64,000 nucleotides of DNA from Mya arenaria (Eukaryota > Mollusca > Bivalvia > Myida > Myidae): contig NC_069130.1 of NCBI RefSeq assembly GCF_026914265.1, positions 45,077,929 to 45,141,928 of the forward strand, given 5' to 3'. Below the pieces are notes generated by a model. It saw only the letters and a program-made list of their open reading frames with translations. It was not told where the DNA came from and ran no database searches. A program made the translations under genes and the position numbers. Shown here in pieces: positions 49,565 through 63,445 of the stretch; within the stretch, counting starts at the first letter, position 1, and each line of letters starts with the position of its first letter.

Positions 49565-51110
49565 GATTGCGTCATCGGTGAGGTATCGTCATCGGTGAGG
49601 CGTCGCCCATAGCGTCATCGTCGAGGTGTCGTCATCAGTGAGGCGTCGCCCATTGCGTCATCGTCGAGATGTCGTCATCGGTGAGGCGTCGCCCATAGCG
49701 TGATCGTCGAGCTGTCGTCATCCGTGAGGCGTCACCAAAACGTCATCGTCGAGGAATCGTCATCGGTGAGGTATCGCCCATAGCGTCATCGTCGAGGTGC
49801 CGTCATCAGTGAGGCGTCGCCCATAGCGTCATCGTCGAGGTATCGTCATCAGTAATGCGTCGCCCAAAGCGTCATCGTCGAGGTGTCGTCATCAGTGAGG
49901 CGTCGCCCATTGCGTCATCGTCGAGGTGTCGTCACCAGTGAGGCGTCGCCCATTGCGTCATCGGTGAGGTGTCGCCCATTGCGTCATCGGTGAGGTGTCG
50001 CCCATTGCGTCATCGGTGAGGTGTCGCCCATTGCGTCATCGGTGAGATGTCGCCTTTTGCGTCATCGGTGATGTGCAGCCCATTGCGTCATCGGTGAGGT
50101 ATCAACCATTGCGTCATCGGTGAGATGCAGCCCATAGCGTCATCGGTAAGGTGTCGTTCATTGCGTTCATCGGTGAGGTATCATCCACTGCGTTCAGCGG
50201 CGAGGTGTCTCCAAAAGTGTCATCGGTGAGGTATCGACATCAATGGGGTGTCTTCCAAAGTGTCATCGGTGATGTTTCGTCTTCGGTGAGGTATCTCCCA
50301 TAGCCTTATCGTCGAGGTGTCGTCATCGGTGAGACGACGCCCATTGCGTCATCGATGAGGTGTCGCCAATAGCTTCATTGATGAAGTGTCGCCAATAGCG
50401 TCATCGGTGAGGTATCGCCCATAGCGTCATCGGTGAGGTATCACACATAGCCACATCGGTGAGTGATCGTCATCAGTGAGGTGTCGCCCATTGCGACATT
50501 GGCGAGGTGTCGTCATCAGTAAGGCGTCGCCCATTGCGTCATCGTCGAGGTGTCGTCATCATTGAGGCGTCGCCCATTGCGTCATCGGTGAGGTGTCGTC
50601 ATCGGTGAGGCGTCGCCCATCGCGTCATCGGTGAGGTGTCGCCAGTTGCGTCATCGGTGAGGTGTCGCAATTTGTGTCATCGGTGAGTTATCGCCATTTC
50701 CGTCATTGGTGAGGTGTTGTCATTTGCGTCAGAGGTGAGGTGCCGCACATAGCGTCACCGATGATGTATCACCCACTGCGTTATCGGTGAGGTGCCGCCC
50801 AAAACCTCATCGGTTAGGTATAAGCCATGCCGTCATCGGCGAGTTGTCGTCGGTTGTGTCATCGATGAGGTGTCGCCATTTGCGTCATCGTTCAGTTGTC
50901 GCCATGTGCGTCATCAGTGAGGTGTCACCATTTGTGTCATCGGTGAGGTGCCGCACATAGCGTCATCAGTGAGGTATCACCCATTGCGTCATCGGTGAGG
51001 TGTTGCCCATTGCGTCATCGGTGAGGTGTCGCCAATATCGTCATCGGTGAGGTATCACCCATTGCGTCATCGGTGAGGTGCCGCCCATCGTGCCATAAGA
51101 GAGATATCAC
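49565..51110. repeat. 26-bp CpG-rich minisatellite
   Basis: About 59 units around ATTGCGTCATCGGTGAGG then TGTCGCCC. The 5' third alternates two unit types (CATCGTCGAGG with CATCAGTGAGG), and the middle is a near-pure monomer run at about 49950-50040. It is far richer in CpG and GC than the surroundings, and copies diverge toward both ends. No ORF. Confidence 0.95.
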
Positions 51111-51114
51111 TCCT

Positions 51115-54100
51115 TGCTGGCAAACTCATTCTCTATAGAGTTATTGAATCTGCTTCTTAATCACCAACCAGTGATATACACTGTACTTGTTCTATAATTA
51201 TAGAGTCTGCATCTTAATCATCAACCAGTGATATACAATGTACATGTTCTAGAGTTATTGAATCTGCTTCTTAATCATCAACCAGTGATATACACTGTAC
51301 ATGTTCTATAATTATAGAGTCTGCATCTTAATCATCAACCAGTGATATACAATGTACATGTTCTAGAGTTATTGAATCTGCTTCTTAATCACCAACCAGT
51401 GATATACAATGTACATGTTCTATAATTATATAGTCTGCATCTTAATCATCAACCAGTGATATACAATGTAAATGTTCTATAATTATAGAGTCTGCTTCTT
51501 AATCACCAACCAGTGATATACACTGTACATGTAACAGAGTTATAGAGTCTGCTTCTTAATCACCAACCAGTGATATACAATGTTCATGTTCTATAATTAT
51601 AGAGTCTGCATCTTAATCATCAACCAGTGATATACAATGTACATGTTCTAGAGTTATTGAATCTGCTTCTTAATCATCAACCAGTGATATACAATGTACA
51701 TGTTCTAGAGTTATTGAATCTGCTTCTTAATCATCAACCAGTGATATACAATGTACATGTTTTAGAGTTATTGAATCTGCTTCTTAATCACCAACCAGTG
51801 ATATACACTGTACATTTTCTATAATTATAGAGTCTGCATCTTAATCATCAACCAGTGATATACAATGTACATGTTTTAGAGTTATTGAATCTGCTTCTTA
51901 ATCATCAACCAGTGATATACACTGTACATGTTCTATAATTATAGAGTCTGCATCTTAATCATCAACCAGTGATATACAATGTACATGTTCTAGAGTTATC
52001 GAATCTGCTTCTTAATCATCAACCAGTGATATACACTGTACATGTTCTATAATTATAGAGTCTGCATATTAATCATCAACCAGTGATATACAATGTACAT
52101 GTTCTAGAGTTATTGAATCTGCTTCTTAATCACCAACCAGTGATATACAATGTACATGTTCTATAATTATAGAGTCTGCATCTTAATCATCAACCAGTGA
52201 TATACAATGTACATGTTCTATAATTATAGAGTCTGCTTCTTAATCACCAACCAGTGATATACACTGTACATGTAACAGAGTTATAGAGTCTGTTTCTTAA
52301 TCACCAACCAGTGATATACAATGTACATGTTCTATAATTATAGAGTCTGCATCTTAATCATCAACCAGTGATATACAATGTACATGTTCTAGAGTTATTG
52401 AATCTGCTTCTTAATCACCAACCAGTGATATACAATGTACATGTTCTAGAGTTATTGAATCTGCTTCCTAATCACCAACCAGTGATATACAATGTACATG
52501 TTCTAGAGTTATTGAATCTGCTTCTTAATCATCAACCAGAGATATACAATGTACATGTTTTAGAGTTATTGAATCTGCTTCTTAATCACCAACCAGTGAT
52601 ATACACTGTACATGTTCTATAATTATAGAGTCTGCATCTTAATCATCAACCAGTGATATACAATGTACATGTTTTAGAGTTATTGAATCTGCTTCTTAAT
52701 CATCAACCAGTGATATACAATGTACATGTTCTATAATTATAGAGTCTGCATCTTAATCATCAACCAGTGATATACAATGTACATGTTTTAGAGTTATTGA
52801 ATCTGCTTCTTAATCATCAACCAGTGATATACACTGTACATGTTCTATAATTATAGAGTCTGCTTCTTAATCATCAACCAGTGATATACAATGTACATGT
52901 TTCAGAGTTATTGAATCTGCTTCTTAATCATCAACCAGTGATATACAATGTACATGTTCTATAATTATAGAGTCTGCATCTTAATCATCAACCAGTGATA
53001 TACAATGTACATGTTCTCGAGTTTTTGAATCTGCTTCTTAATCACCAACCAGTGATATACAATGTACATGTTCTATAATTATAGAGTCTGCATCTTAATC
53101 ATCAACCAGTGATATACAATGTACATGTTCTATAATTATAGAGTCTGCTTCTTAATCACCAACCAGTGATATACACTGTACATGTAACAGAGTTATAGAG
53201 TCTGCTTCTTAATCACCAACCAGTGATATACAATGTACATGTTCTATAATTATAGAGTCTGCATCTTAATCATCAACCAGTGATATACAATGTACATGTT
53301 CTAGAGTTTTTGAATCTGCTTCTTAATCACCAACCAGTGATATACAATGTACATGTTCTAGAGTTATTGAATCTGCTTCTTAATCACCAACCAGTGATAT
53401 ACAATGTACATGTTCTAGAGTTATTGAATCTGCTTCTTAATCATCAACCAGTGATATACAATGTACATGTTTTAGAGTTATTGAATCTGCTTCATAATCA
53501 CCAACCAGTGATATACACTGTACATGTTCTATAATTATAGAGTCTGCATCTTAATCATCAACCAGTGATATACAATGTACATGTTTTAGAGTTATTGAAT
53601 CTGCTTCTTAATCATCAACCAGTGATATACACTGTACATGTTCTATAATTATAGAGTCTGCATCTTAATCATCAACCAGTGATATACAATGTACATGTCC
53701 TAGAGTTATTGAATCTGCATCTTAATCATCAACCAGTGATATACACTGTACATGTTCTATAATTATAGAGTCTGCATCTTAATCATCAACCAGTGATATA
53801 CAATGTACATGTTCTCGAGTTTTTGAATCTGCTTCTTAATCACCAACCAGTGATATACAATGTACATGTTCTATAATTATAGAGTCTGCATCTTAATCAT
53901 CAACCAGTGATATACAATGTACATGTTCTATAATTATAGAGTCTGCTTCTTAATCACCAACCAGTGATATACACTGTACATGTAACAGAGTTATAGAGTC
54001 TGCTTCTTAATCACCAACCAGTGATATACAATGTACATGTTCTATAATTATAGAGTCTGCATCTTAATCATCAACCAGTGATATACAATGTACATGTTCT

Positions 54101-56735
54101 AGAGTTTTTGAATCTGCTTCTTAATCACCAACCAGTGATATACAATGTACATGTTCTAGAGTTATTGAATCTGCTTCTTAATCACCAACCAGTGATATAC
54201 AATGTACATGTTCTATAATTATAGAGTCTGCATCTTAATCATCAACCAGTGATATACAATGTACATGTTTTAGAGTTATTGAATCTGCTTCTTAATCATC
54301 AACCAGTGATATACACTGTACATGTTCTATAATTATAGAGTCTGCATCTTAATCATCAACCAGTGATATACAATGTACATGTTCTAGAGTTATCGAATCT
54401 GCTTCTTAATCATCAACCAGTGATATACAATGTACATGTTCTATAATTATAGAGTCTGCATCTTAATCATCAACCAGTGATATACAATGTACATGTTCTA
54501 TAATTATAGAGTCTGCTTCTAAATCACCAACCAGTGATATACACTGTACATGTAACAGAGTTATAGAGTCTGCTTCTTAATCACCAACCAGTGATATACA
54601 ATGTACATGTTCTATAATTATAGAGTCTGCATCTTAATCATCAACCAGTGATATACAATGTACATGTTCTAGAGTTATTGAATCTGCTTCTTAATCACCA
54701 ACCAGTGATATACGATGTACATGTTCTAGAGTTATTGAATCTGCTTCTTAATCACCAACCAGTGATATACAATGTACATGTTCTAGAGTTATTGAATCTG
54801 CATCTTAATCATCAACCAGTGATATACAATGTACATGTTTTAGAGTTATTGAATCTGCTTCTTAATCATCAACCAGTGATATACACTGTACTTGTTCTAT
54901 AATTATAGAGTCTGCTTCTTAATCATCAACCAGTGATATACAATGTACATGTTTTAGAGTTATTGAATCTGCTTCTTTATCATCAACCAGTGATATACAC
55001 TGTACATGTTCTAGAATTATAGAGTCTGCATCTTAATCATCAACCAGTGATATACAATGTACATGTTCTAGAGTTATTGAATCTGCTTCTTAATCACCAA
55101 CCAGTGATATACGATGTACATGTTCTAGAGTTATTGAATCTGCTTCTTAATCACCAACCAGTGATATACAATGTACATGTTCTAGAGTTATTGAATCTGC
55201 ATCTTAATCATCAACCAGTGATATACAATGTACATGTTTTAGAGTTATTGAATCTGCTTCTTAATCATCAACCAGTGATATACACTGTACTTGTTCTATA
55301 ATTATAGAGTCTGCTTCTTAATCATCAACCAGTGATATACAATGTACATGTTTTAGAGTTATTGAATCTGCTTCTTTATCATCAACCAGTGATATACACT
55401 GTACATGTTCTAGAATTATAGAGTCTGCATCTTAATCATCAACCAGTGATATACAATGTACATGTTCTAGAGTTATTGAATCTGCTTCTTAATCACCAAC
55501 CAGTGATATACAATGTACATGTTCTATAATTATAGAGTCTGCATCTTAATCATCAACCAGTGATATACAATGTACATGTTCTATAATTATAGAGTCTGCC
55601 TTTTAATCACCAACCAGTGATATACAATGTACATGTAACAGAGTTATAGAGTCTGCTTCTTAATCACCAACCAGTGATATACAATGTACATGTTCTATAA
55701 TTATAGAGTCTGCATCTTAATCATCAACCAGTGATATACAATGTACATGTTCTAGAGTTATTGAATCTGCTTCTTAATCACCAACCAGTGATATACAATG
55801 TACATGTTCTAGAGTTATTGAATCTGCTTCTTAATCATCAACCAGTGATATACAATGTACATGTTTTAGGGTTATTGAATCTGCTTCTTAATCACCAACC
55901 AGTGATATACACTGTACATGTTCTATAATTATAGAGTCTGCATCTTAATCATCAACCAGTGATATACAATGTACATGTTTTAGAGTTATTGAATATGCTT
56001 CTTAATCATCAACCAGTGATATACACTGTACATGTTCTATAATTATAGAGTCTGCTCCTTAATCATCAACCAGTGATATACAATGTACATGTTTTAGAGT
56101 TATTGAATCTGCTTCTTAATCATCAACCAGTGATATACACTGTACATGTTCTATAATTATAGAGTCTGCATCTTAATCATCAACCAGTGATATACAATGT
56201 ACATGTAACAGAATTATACAGTCTGCATCTTAATCATCAACCAGTGATATACACTGTACATGTTCTAGAATTATAGATTCTGCTCCTTAATGATCAACCA
56301 GTGATATACACTGTACATGTTATTGAATTATAGACCCTGCTTTTTAATCACCAACCAGTGATATACACTGTACATGTTCTAGAGTTATAGAATCTGTTTC
56401 TTAATCACCAACCAGTGATATACACTGTACATGTTCTAGAGTTATAGAATCTGTTTCTTAATCACCAACCAGTGATACACACTGTACATGTTCTAGAATT
56501 ATAGAGTCTGCATCTTAATCATCAACCAGTGATATACAATGTACATGTTCTAGAAACATAGATTCTGCTTTTTTATGATCAACCAGTGATATACAATGTA
56601 CATGTTCTAGAAACATAGATTCTGCTTTTTTATGATCAACCAGTGATATACAATGCTCTAGAATTATAGATTTCGTTCCTTAATCATCAATTAGTGATAT
56701 ACAATGTACATGTTCCCGAAATATAGATCCTTCTT
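51115..56735. repeat. 57-bp satellite array with higher-order structure (~98 copies)
   Basis: Unit: CAACCAGTGATATACAATGT, then ACATGTTCTAGAGTTATTG, then AATCTGCTTCTTAATCAT. Two main types, A (ATAATTATAGAGTCTGCATC) and B (AGAGTTATTGAATCTGCTTC), often alternate as 114-bp dimers. Larger blocks repeat too: the run from ~54648 recurs from ~55047 (399 bp, seven units), sharing the rare TACGATGTAC variant, and a 912-bp shift relates ~52368 and ~53280. The open frames (19 residues per unit) are stopped wherever type A occurs, so it is not coding. Confidence 0.97.
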
Positions 56736-57821
56736 CATAATAAGGATTGATGTTATGTTTCGTTGGATAAGTAACATGTGAACTACATTTATCCACAAAT
56801 GCATGCAGTTTTAAACACAACTCTTCAAATATTTTTATTTTTAATTCAATACTAATCAGTTACTGACAAACACAAGACGTTTCCAAGAAAACGGACCAGA
56901 ATGTTTTTAAATGCTAAAAATATCAATCAATTCAGTTAACAGAGCTAGGATATTTTTTAAAAACTCTGAAAAAAACCACACTTCACCAGACTTATACATT
57001 TAAACATCCCATTACAACTGTAACATTTATACTAAATAACTTTGGGTCTTTTCTGTCCTACAATCTTTTAAAATTTTAAAACATTTAAATATGTACGTTA
57101 TTAGTTATTTGGTCTGTTACTGACCCACTATGGAAAAATGGGGGGGGGGGGTCTGTTAAAATTGATTTGAATCAGGTAAATCAGTAGGGTTAAGAGACTG
57201 GGCAAATAGACAAAATATAACCTCAAGCACTAAGCCAGTTAACCTTTGACCATTATATAACGTTGAACTTAGTGGAAAAGTGTAAATTGCTGAATTTTAT
57301 AAATTGTAACAACATTCCCCAGTGTTTGAATTTAATGATTTCTTGAAGCAATAGTATGATGCTTACAAGAATATCTGTGATGTTTGGCACATGTTACCTT
57401 ATTATCTGTTTCAAAACGTATACTATAGATTCAGTAATCGACAAGAGGTTACATACAAAGTTTATTAAGGTAATCCATCCAACAAAAATGCAACAAATTG
57501 CTATTGGTAAAGTTTTGTTTAAAAGTAACAAAATGTTAAAGTATGTTTTGAGTTAGAGCATTGTATTATAGACATTATGTTATTTAAGAAATAAATTAAT
57601 AAAACTGCTTAATAATCATATTTAAATTTAGTTGTATTACCTCCCTTTATTATATCATAACATAAATGTTTTATTACTTCCCTTTTATAAATCATATTAT
57701 AATAGAAGCGGCATTATGGTGTTATCAAAAATGTGATACATGCAAAACTAATATGATGATTCATGAATAAATATAGATTAAACATATAAATAATCTCGAT
57801 GTCAACATCTAAAATGTATAC
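56736..57821. other. Spacer between two satellite arrays, no gene
   Basis: AT-rich unique-looking sequence with a G run at about 57142-57151. I see no ORF, tRNA or transposon end with support. Confidence 0.5.
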
Positions 57822-59986
57822 ACATCCTTATGATGGATGACAATTCTTAATGCACTAACACATCTTTGCATCCTGATGATGGATGGCGTACCTTAATGCA
57901 CTAACACATCTTTGCATCCTTATGATGGATGGCGTACATTAATGCACTAACACATCTTTGTATCCTTATGATGGATGGCTTACCTTAATGCACTAACACA
58001 TAGTTGCATCCTTATGATGGATGGCGTACATTAATGCACTAACACATCTTTGCATCAGTATGATGGATGGCTTACCTTAATGCACTAACACATCTTTGCC
58101 TCCTTATGATGGATGGCTTACCTTAATGCATTAACACATCTTTGCATCCTGATGATGGATGGCGTACCTTAATGCACTCACACATCTTTGCCTCCTTATG
58201 ATGGATGGTTAACCTTAATGCACTAACACATCTTTGCATCCTGATGATGGATGGCGTACCTTAATGCACTAACACATCTTTGCATCCTTATGATGGATGG
58301 CGTACATTAATGCACTAACACATCTTTGCATCAGTATGATGGATGGCTTACCTTAATGCACTAACACATCTTTGCCTCCTTATGATGGATGGCGTACCTT
58401 AATGCACTTACACATTTTCCATCCTTATGATGGATGGCTTACCTTAATGCACTAACACATCTTTGCATCAGTATGATGGATGGCTTACCTTAATGCACTA
58501 ACACATCTTTGCATCCTTATGATGGATGGCAAACCTTAATGCACTAACACATCTTTGCATCCTTATGATGGATGACGTACCTTAATGCACTAACACATCT
58601 TTGCATCCTTATGATGGATGGCGTACCTAAATGCACTAACACACCTTTGCATCCTTATAATAGATTGCGTACCTTAATGCACTAACACATCTTTGCATCC
58701 TTATGATGGATGGCGTACCTTAATGCACTTACACATTTTGCATCCTTATGATGGATGGCGTACCTTAGTGCACTTACACATCTTTGCATCAGTATGATGG
58801 ATGGCTTACCTTAATGCACTAACACATCTTTGCCTCCTTATGATGGATGGCGTACCTTAATGCACTTACGCATTTTCCATCCTTATGATGGATGGCTTAC
58901 CTTAATGCACTAACACATCTTTGCATCCTTATGATGGATGGTTTACCTTAATGCACTAACACATCTATGCATCCTGATGGTGGATGGCCTACCTTAATGC
59001 ACTAACACATCTTTGCATCATTATGATGGATGACGTACCTTAATGCACTTACACATCTTTGCAATCTTATGATGGATGGCGTACCTAAATGCACTAACAC
59101 ATCTTTGCCTCCTTATGATGGATGGCGTACCTTAATGCACTTACACATTTTCCATCCTTATGATGGATGGCAAACCTTAATGCACTAACACATCTTTGCA
59201 TCCTTATGATGGATGACGTACCTTAATGCACTTACGCATTTTCCATCCTTATGATGGATGGCTTACCTTAATGCACTAACACATCTTTGCATCCTTATGA
59301 TGGATGGTTTACCTTAATGCACTAACACATCTATGCATCCTGATGGTGGATGGCCTACCTTAATGCACTTACACATTTTCCATCCTTATGATGGATGGCA
59401 AACCTTAATGCACTAACACATCTTTGCATCCTTATGATGGATGACGTACCTTAATGCACTTACACATCTTTGCATCCTTATGATGGATGGCGTACCTAAA
59501 TGCACTAACACACCTTTGCATCCTTATAATAGATTGCGTACCTTAATGCACTAACACATCTTTGCATCCTTATGATGGATGGCGTACCTTAGTGCACTAA
59601 CACATCTTTGCATCCTTAGGGTGGATGGCATACCTTAATGCACTTACACATCTTTGCATCCTTATAATGGATGGCGTACCTTAATGCACTAACACATCTT
59701 TACCTCCTTATAATGGGTGGCGTACCTTATGCATTAACAAATCTATGCATCCTTATAATGGACGGCGTACCTTAATGCACTAACACATCTTTACCTCCTT
59801 ATAATGGATGGCGTACCTTAATGCATTAACACATCTTTGCATCCTTATAATGGATGGCGTACCTTAATGCAATAACACATCTTCGCATCTTTATGATGGA
59901 TGGCTAACCTTAATGCATTAACACATATTTGCCTCCTTATGGTGGATGGCGTACCTTAATGCACTCATTCATCTTTGCATCCTTAT
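57822..59986. repeat. 46-bp minisatellite (~47 copies)
   Basis: Unit CATCCTTATGATGGATGGCG, then TACCTTAATGCACTAACACA, then TCTTTG. Variants (CAGTATGATGG, TTACACATTTTCC, TTATAATGG) recur in blocks, e.g. around 58380-58440 and 58840-58900, which shows multi-unit duplications. The array grows more diverged toward its right end. Confidence 0.95.
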
Positions 59987-62328
59987 GGAACTTAATCTTT
60001 GTTTGGGCTGACCATTTTAAGTCAAATCTTGATACCACTGGTATGTTTTTTGGCCTAAATGTTCAGCTTAATATATTAAGTCGATACTTGATTTAACGGG
60101 ACATTCTTACGTTTGGCTTCAATAGAAATTTAAAATTTCTGCGATTTATGACGTCAGTAAACAACGTTTCAAGCACTTTTTGTAAAATGTACAAAAGTGC
60201 GTTTTCTACGTCAATTTTTCCACAAATTGATAATTTTAGATATGCAAGAAAAAATATCAATTATGTTTTTCAGGTCCGGTTAAAAAAAACATCCCTCGGT
60301 CATGCTGCGTGGCCGGTAATTCGGCTTACGCGCGTGCACTGGGGTTGGATTTTTTCTAGCCGTACCGGACATACATGATATATACTTATAGTTCTATGGT
60401 AAAAATAAAGCACCTAGTCTTTTGTTTTCGAAATAGTTTTCAGTAAGGTTAGATAGTTCGCGAAGAGTTTTGTTTCCGCAGGAAGTATGCATAACCAGCA
60501 ACTTTTATATTCATTCCAAAAGCGTTTACTTTTTATATTCCTTCAAGAAAAAAAACATTAGCGATAGCGCCACCACTAGGGCAACAGCGCCAGCACTTTT
60601 ATAAATATGTGCATTTTTCCTTTTAAGGAAGTGCTTATCAGGTTTGTTGTGTTCCGGCATAGGTACTAGACATAACAGTTATGTTTACATGCGTGAGAAT
60701 GTTCCTACGGGGTGTGTAAGCAAGAAATGTATTTGTATGCAATCAAATCTTAAAATATGCACAAGTCCGATTCGGGAGAAAAGCTCCTGACACCACAGTT
60801 TGCACACTATTGAAACAAAATAGTAACCAGCCCACAGTACAAGTATTCTTACACGGTACCACATCTTCCGATTTTCGAAATATGTCCGTTAAATGAAATT
60901 ATAAAATAAAATATAAACCATACTCACGTTTGTTCATGTAAACATAGGGCACAGCTCCACCACGGAATTGTCGACAACTCTTTTTCTTTGCACCACCGTA
61001 AAGTGGTGGAGATGGCGTTTAGAGGTCGTGTAGTCTGTGTTTATAGGCCAGTCAATTTAATATTTGGAGTCAAACAAATTTCTTAAAAATTGTTGTGTAT
61101 TTTGCGATGCGTTATATTTTTTGTCTTAAATCTGTGAAATGTCCGCACCCGAGCTCACGCGGCATTTAGAAATGCAGACATTTAAAATTCGAAAAAAAAG
61201 TTTACCGATGACCTGCATTGAGCACAATACTTACCATTTGCGAATTCCATACACGGTGCGCATGTTAAAAGTCATATCAATCAATATGCGCGTTTTTTTT
61301 AAATTTTAAAACGTTGCTTAATAGTTCACTCCACGAAATCGATCTTTGCAATAAGAAGGACGACAAACAAAGTCAGTTCACAATAAGGTCTGGGCATACA
61401 CATGTCCTCTCATGAAATAATACATAATTATACACATGTATTCAACCGATGCGCAACCTATAAAACATTCTGCTTTTAAACAAAAACAAATGGTTCATGT
61501 ATTGTATTCAATAAGACAGCAGTATTTCCAATTGCACAGTTATTTATTGTTCATAATTATTGATACTCACGTATATATACCAGATATGAACAATACAAAA
61601 TAATGATATTTCACTGTTTCAAATACAGGATATATCAGTTGGACAGTTTTCACTGTTTTTAAAATTTCAGCCCACTATGACTATCAAATCAAACGTCAAC
61701 GCGCACAGGGTTGGGACACAATTCCAACGAAGATATTACACAATATGACGTCATTTTCGCATACGATTCGGCGCGCCTTTCTGAGAAACTTCAGTCTTTT
61801 CATCCTTATAGGCAAATATTAAAAACGAAAGAAAATGTTTGTTTCTGTTCATATGGCAAAATATTTCATTTCCTTAACACCAAAAGTAAATATTGATTTT
61901 GTTAGCCGATCAGTCAGTCTTTCTAATGAGACTATATGTAATGCTTATTTAAGAACTTTAATTTGTGGGTATCTAAATCCTTTCAGTTACAATTTACTAC
62001 CGAAACAAATATCTATTTCAGACCATTAGTCAAGCGGATCTAACTATTTGCCGAATGAAAACACCTACACCATATGGAGAGGTCATAGGGTAACAGTTGG
62101 ATACGAACTAGTTTTTTTAAAGTTTAAATATACACCACATTTTGAAATGTCCATGAACTAACCAGTTCCATATGTACAAGAGTGGTAGTTTTTATTTAGC
62201 ATTACGGATCACGCCTTGTGCTCTCATGGAAATCCTGGCTTATTGCATTTCAAAACATTTTCTTATTACTATATGATATATTCCAAGGTTTTCACCGTTA
62301 TAATCAGAATGTACATAGTCATAATTCA
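59987..62328. other. No supported gene
   Basis: Mixed sequence, with CpG-containing patches around 60290-60370 and 60940-61030. A minus-strand stretch at about 60935-61010 could be read as SPPLYGGAKKKSCRQFRG and ends near a GTGAGT donor, but it lacks an acceptor and an in-frame stop lies just before it. Confidence 0.4.
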
Positions 62329-63445
62329 GGCGCGTAGCTAGGGCCAACTTGGGATTATGCAGATCGATGTTTTAGGGTAGATGTGGGAGTTGGTCGCCCC
62401 CTCCCGCTGGTAGGGGTTAGGGGGTCCGAGAATCATTTTAATTTTCCTCTTTAAAAAGATCCTTGGTAAGGCATATTGCGACTAAAATGAAACAAAAAAC
62501 GTGTTAACACTCTATTCTTTTTTTTTTGGCGTTAAAAGTGTGAAGTTGCACCCTTTTTGCATTATAATTCTACTTTATATGCAATATATTTATTTATTAG
62601 TATTTCAATGAAAAATACCAATGTTCATACGCACTGATACATAAGCAAATCGCTCATCATCTGCCCGACTGTTGGTCTCATTGCCATTTGTACCTCAGTT
62701 CAGTTAGGTATACTACTCAGATCCCACTTTACAACGAAATTTTGTAAGCACATTTTAGACGTCTAAGTACTATACAGTACATTGTAGGCAGAATTTAAAC
62801 TCTGAAAAAGAAAGTTAATCGCAGATCTTTTTTATGTGCACTATAGTATATTACTCGCCGGACATCAATGTCCTTTTCACGGTAAATGTTCAACATATTC
62901 TAAGTTTTCATCATTGCTCTTAGGTGTGTCTTGACGCGGTGCAATGTGCTAAACGACCTCTCTGTGGTGGTGGTTGTGACTGGCATACACAGCAAAAACA
63001 CATATAACTGTTGGGATATAAATCCGTTTTTATAGCATTCAATGTGTTTGCCATTGATTTCGGCCGTGTTTCATGTTCATTTTGTCCACACGACCTTCAA
63101 TCCGTTCACATCCCTTGCAAGGTTTGGTTCATCAACGTCCAAATTGTGACAATACGTATTGTAGATAAAGGCAGTATCATCTGGGGCTAGTTGTTTCACA
63201 TCCAAAGGCAATTTTTCAGCCGTGTCACCTGTCCTTCCATTCAATAGACTGATTTCCATCTCTTGTATGAGGTGGTCGACGAATTGAAGATACATATTAA
63301 TTCTTGAGTACGTGGATGGGTCTTGTGCGGGGGCGTTTGGCCTGTTCCGCTGCCTTCCATACAGACTAGGCAAGCCCGGTTCCACATCCACACCTCTGGC
63401 GAAATAAACACCTTAGATATACAGTGCCTCCCATACAGCATCATC
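62329..63445 (-). pseudogene. Decayed hAT transposase (ZMYM1/THAP-repressor-like C-terminus)
   Basis: On the minus strand, 63391-63077 encodes GLPSLYGRQRNRPNAPAQDP, then YLQFVDHLIQEMEISL, matching the RQ-x-R-x-N-x-PA...FLDHL pattern of hAT transposases of the ZMYM1-like type. After a stop and a missing piece, about 63030-62920 encodes MPVTTTTTERSFSTLHRVKT, the start of the hAT C-terminal dimerisation domain, then a stop. The element end on this side is probably CAGGCGCGTAGCTAGGG at 62329 (+). The N-terminal two thirds (BED/zinc finger, first catalytic Asp) is absent, so it cannot transpose itself. Confidence 0.7.

Noticed and set aside
44012-50000. A CRISPR array, suggested by many regular short repeats
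   Set aside because: The repeats are head-to-tail without unique spacers and the DNA is clearly eukaryotic (spliced genes, SINEs).
51627-55928. Several 65-84 codon frames repeating HVLELLNLLLNHQPVI
   Set aside because: They are produced by the 57-bp satellite and always end where a type A unit supplies TAA or TAG.
60935-61010. A minus-strand coding exon reading SPPLYGGAKKKSCRQFRG with a GTGAGT donor
   Set aside because: No acceptor, no start codon and an in-frame stop just upstream; no protein family recognised.
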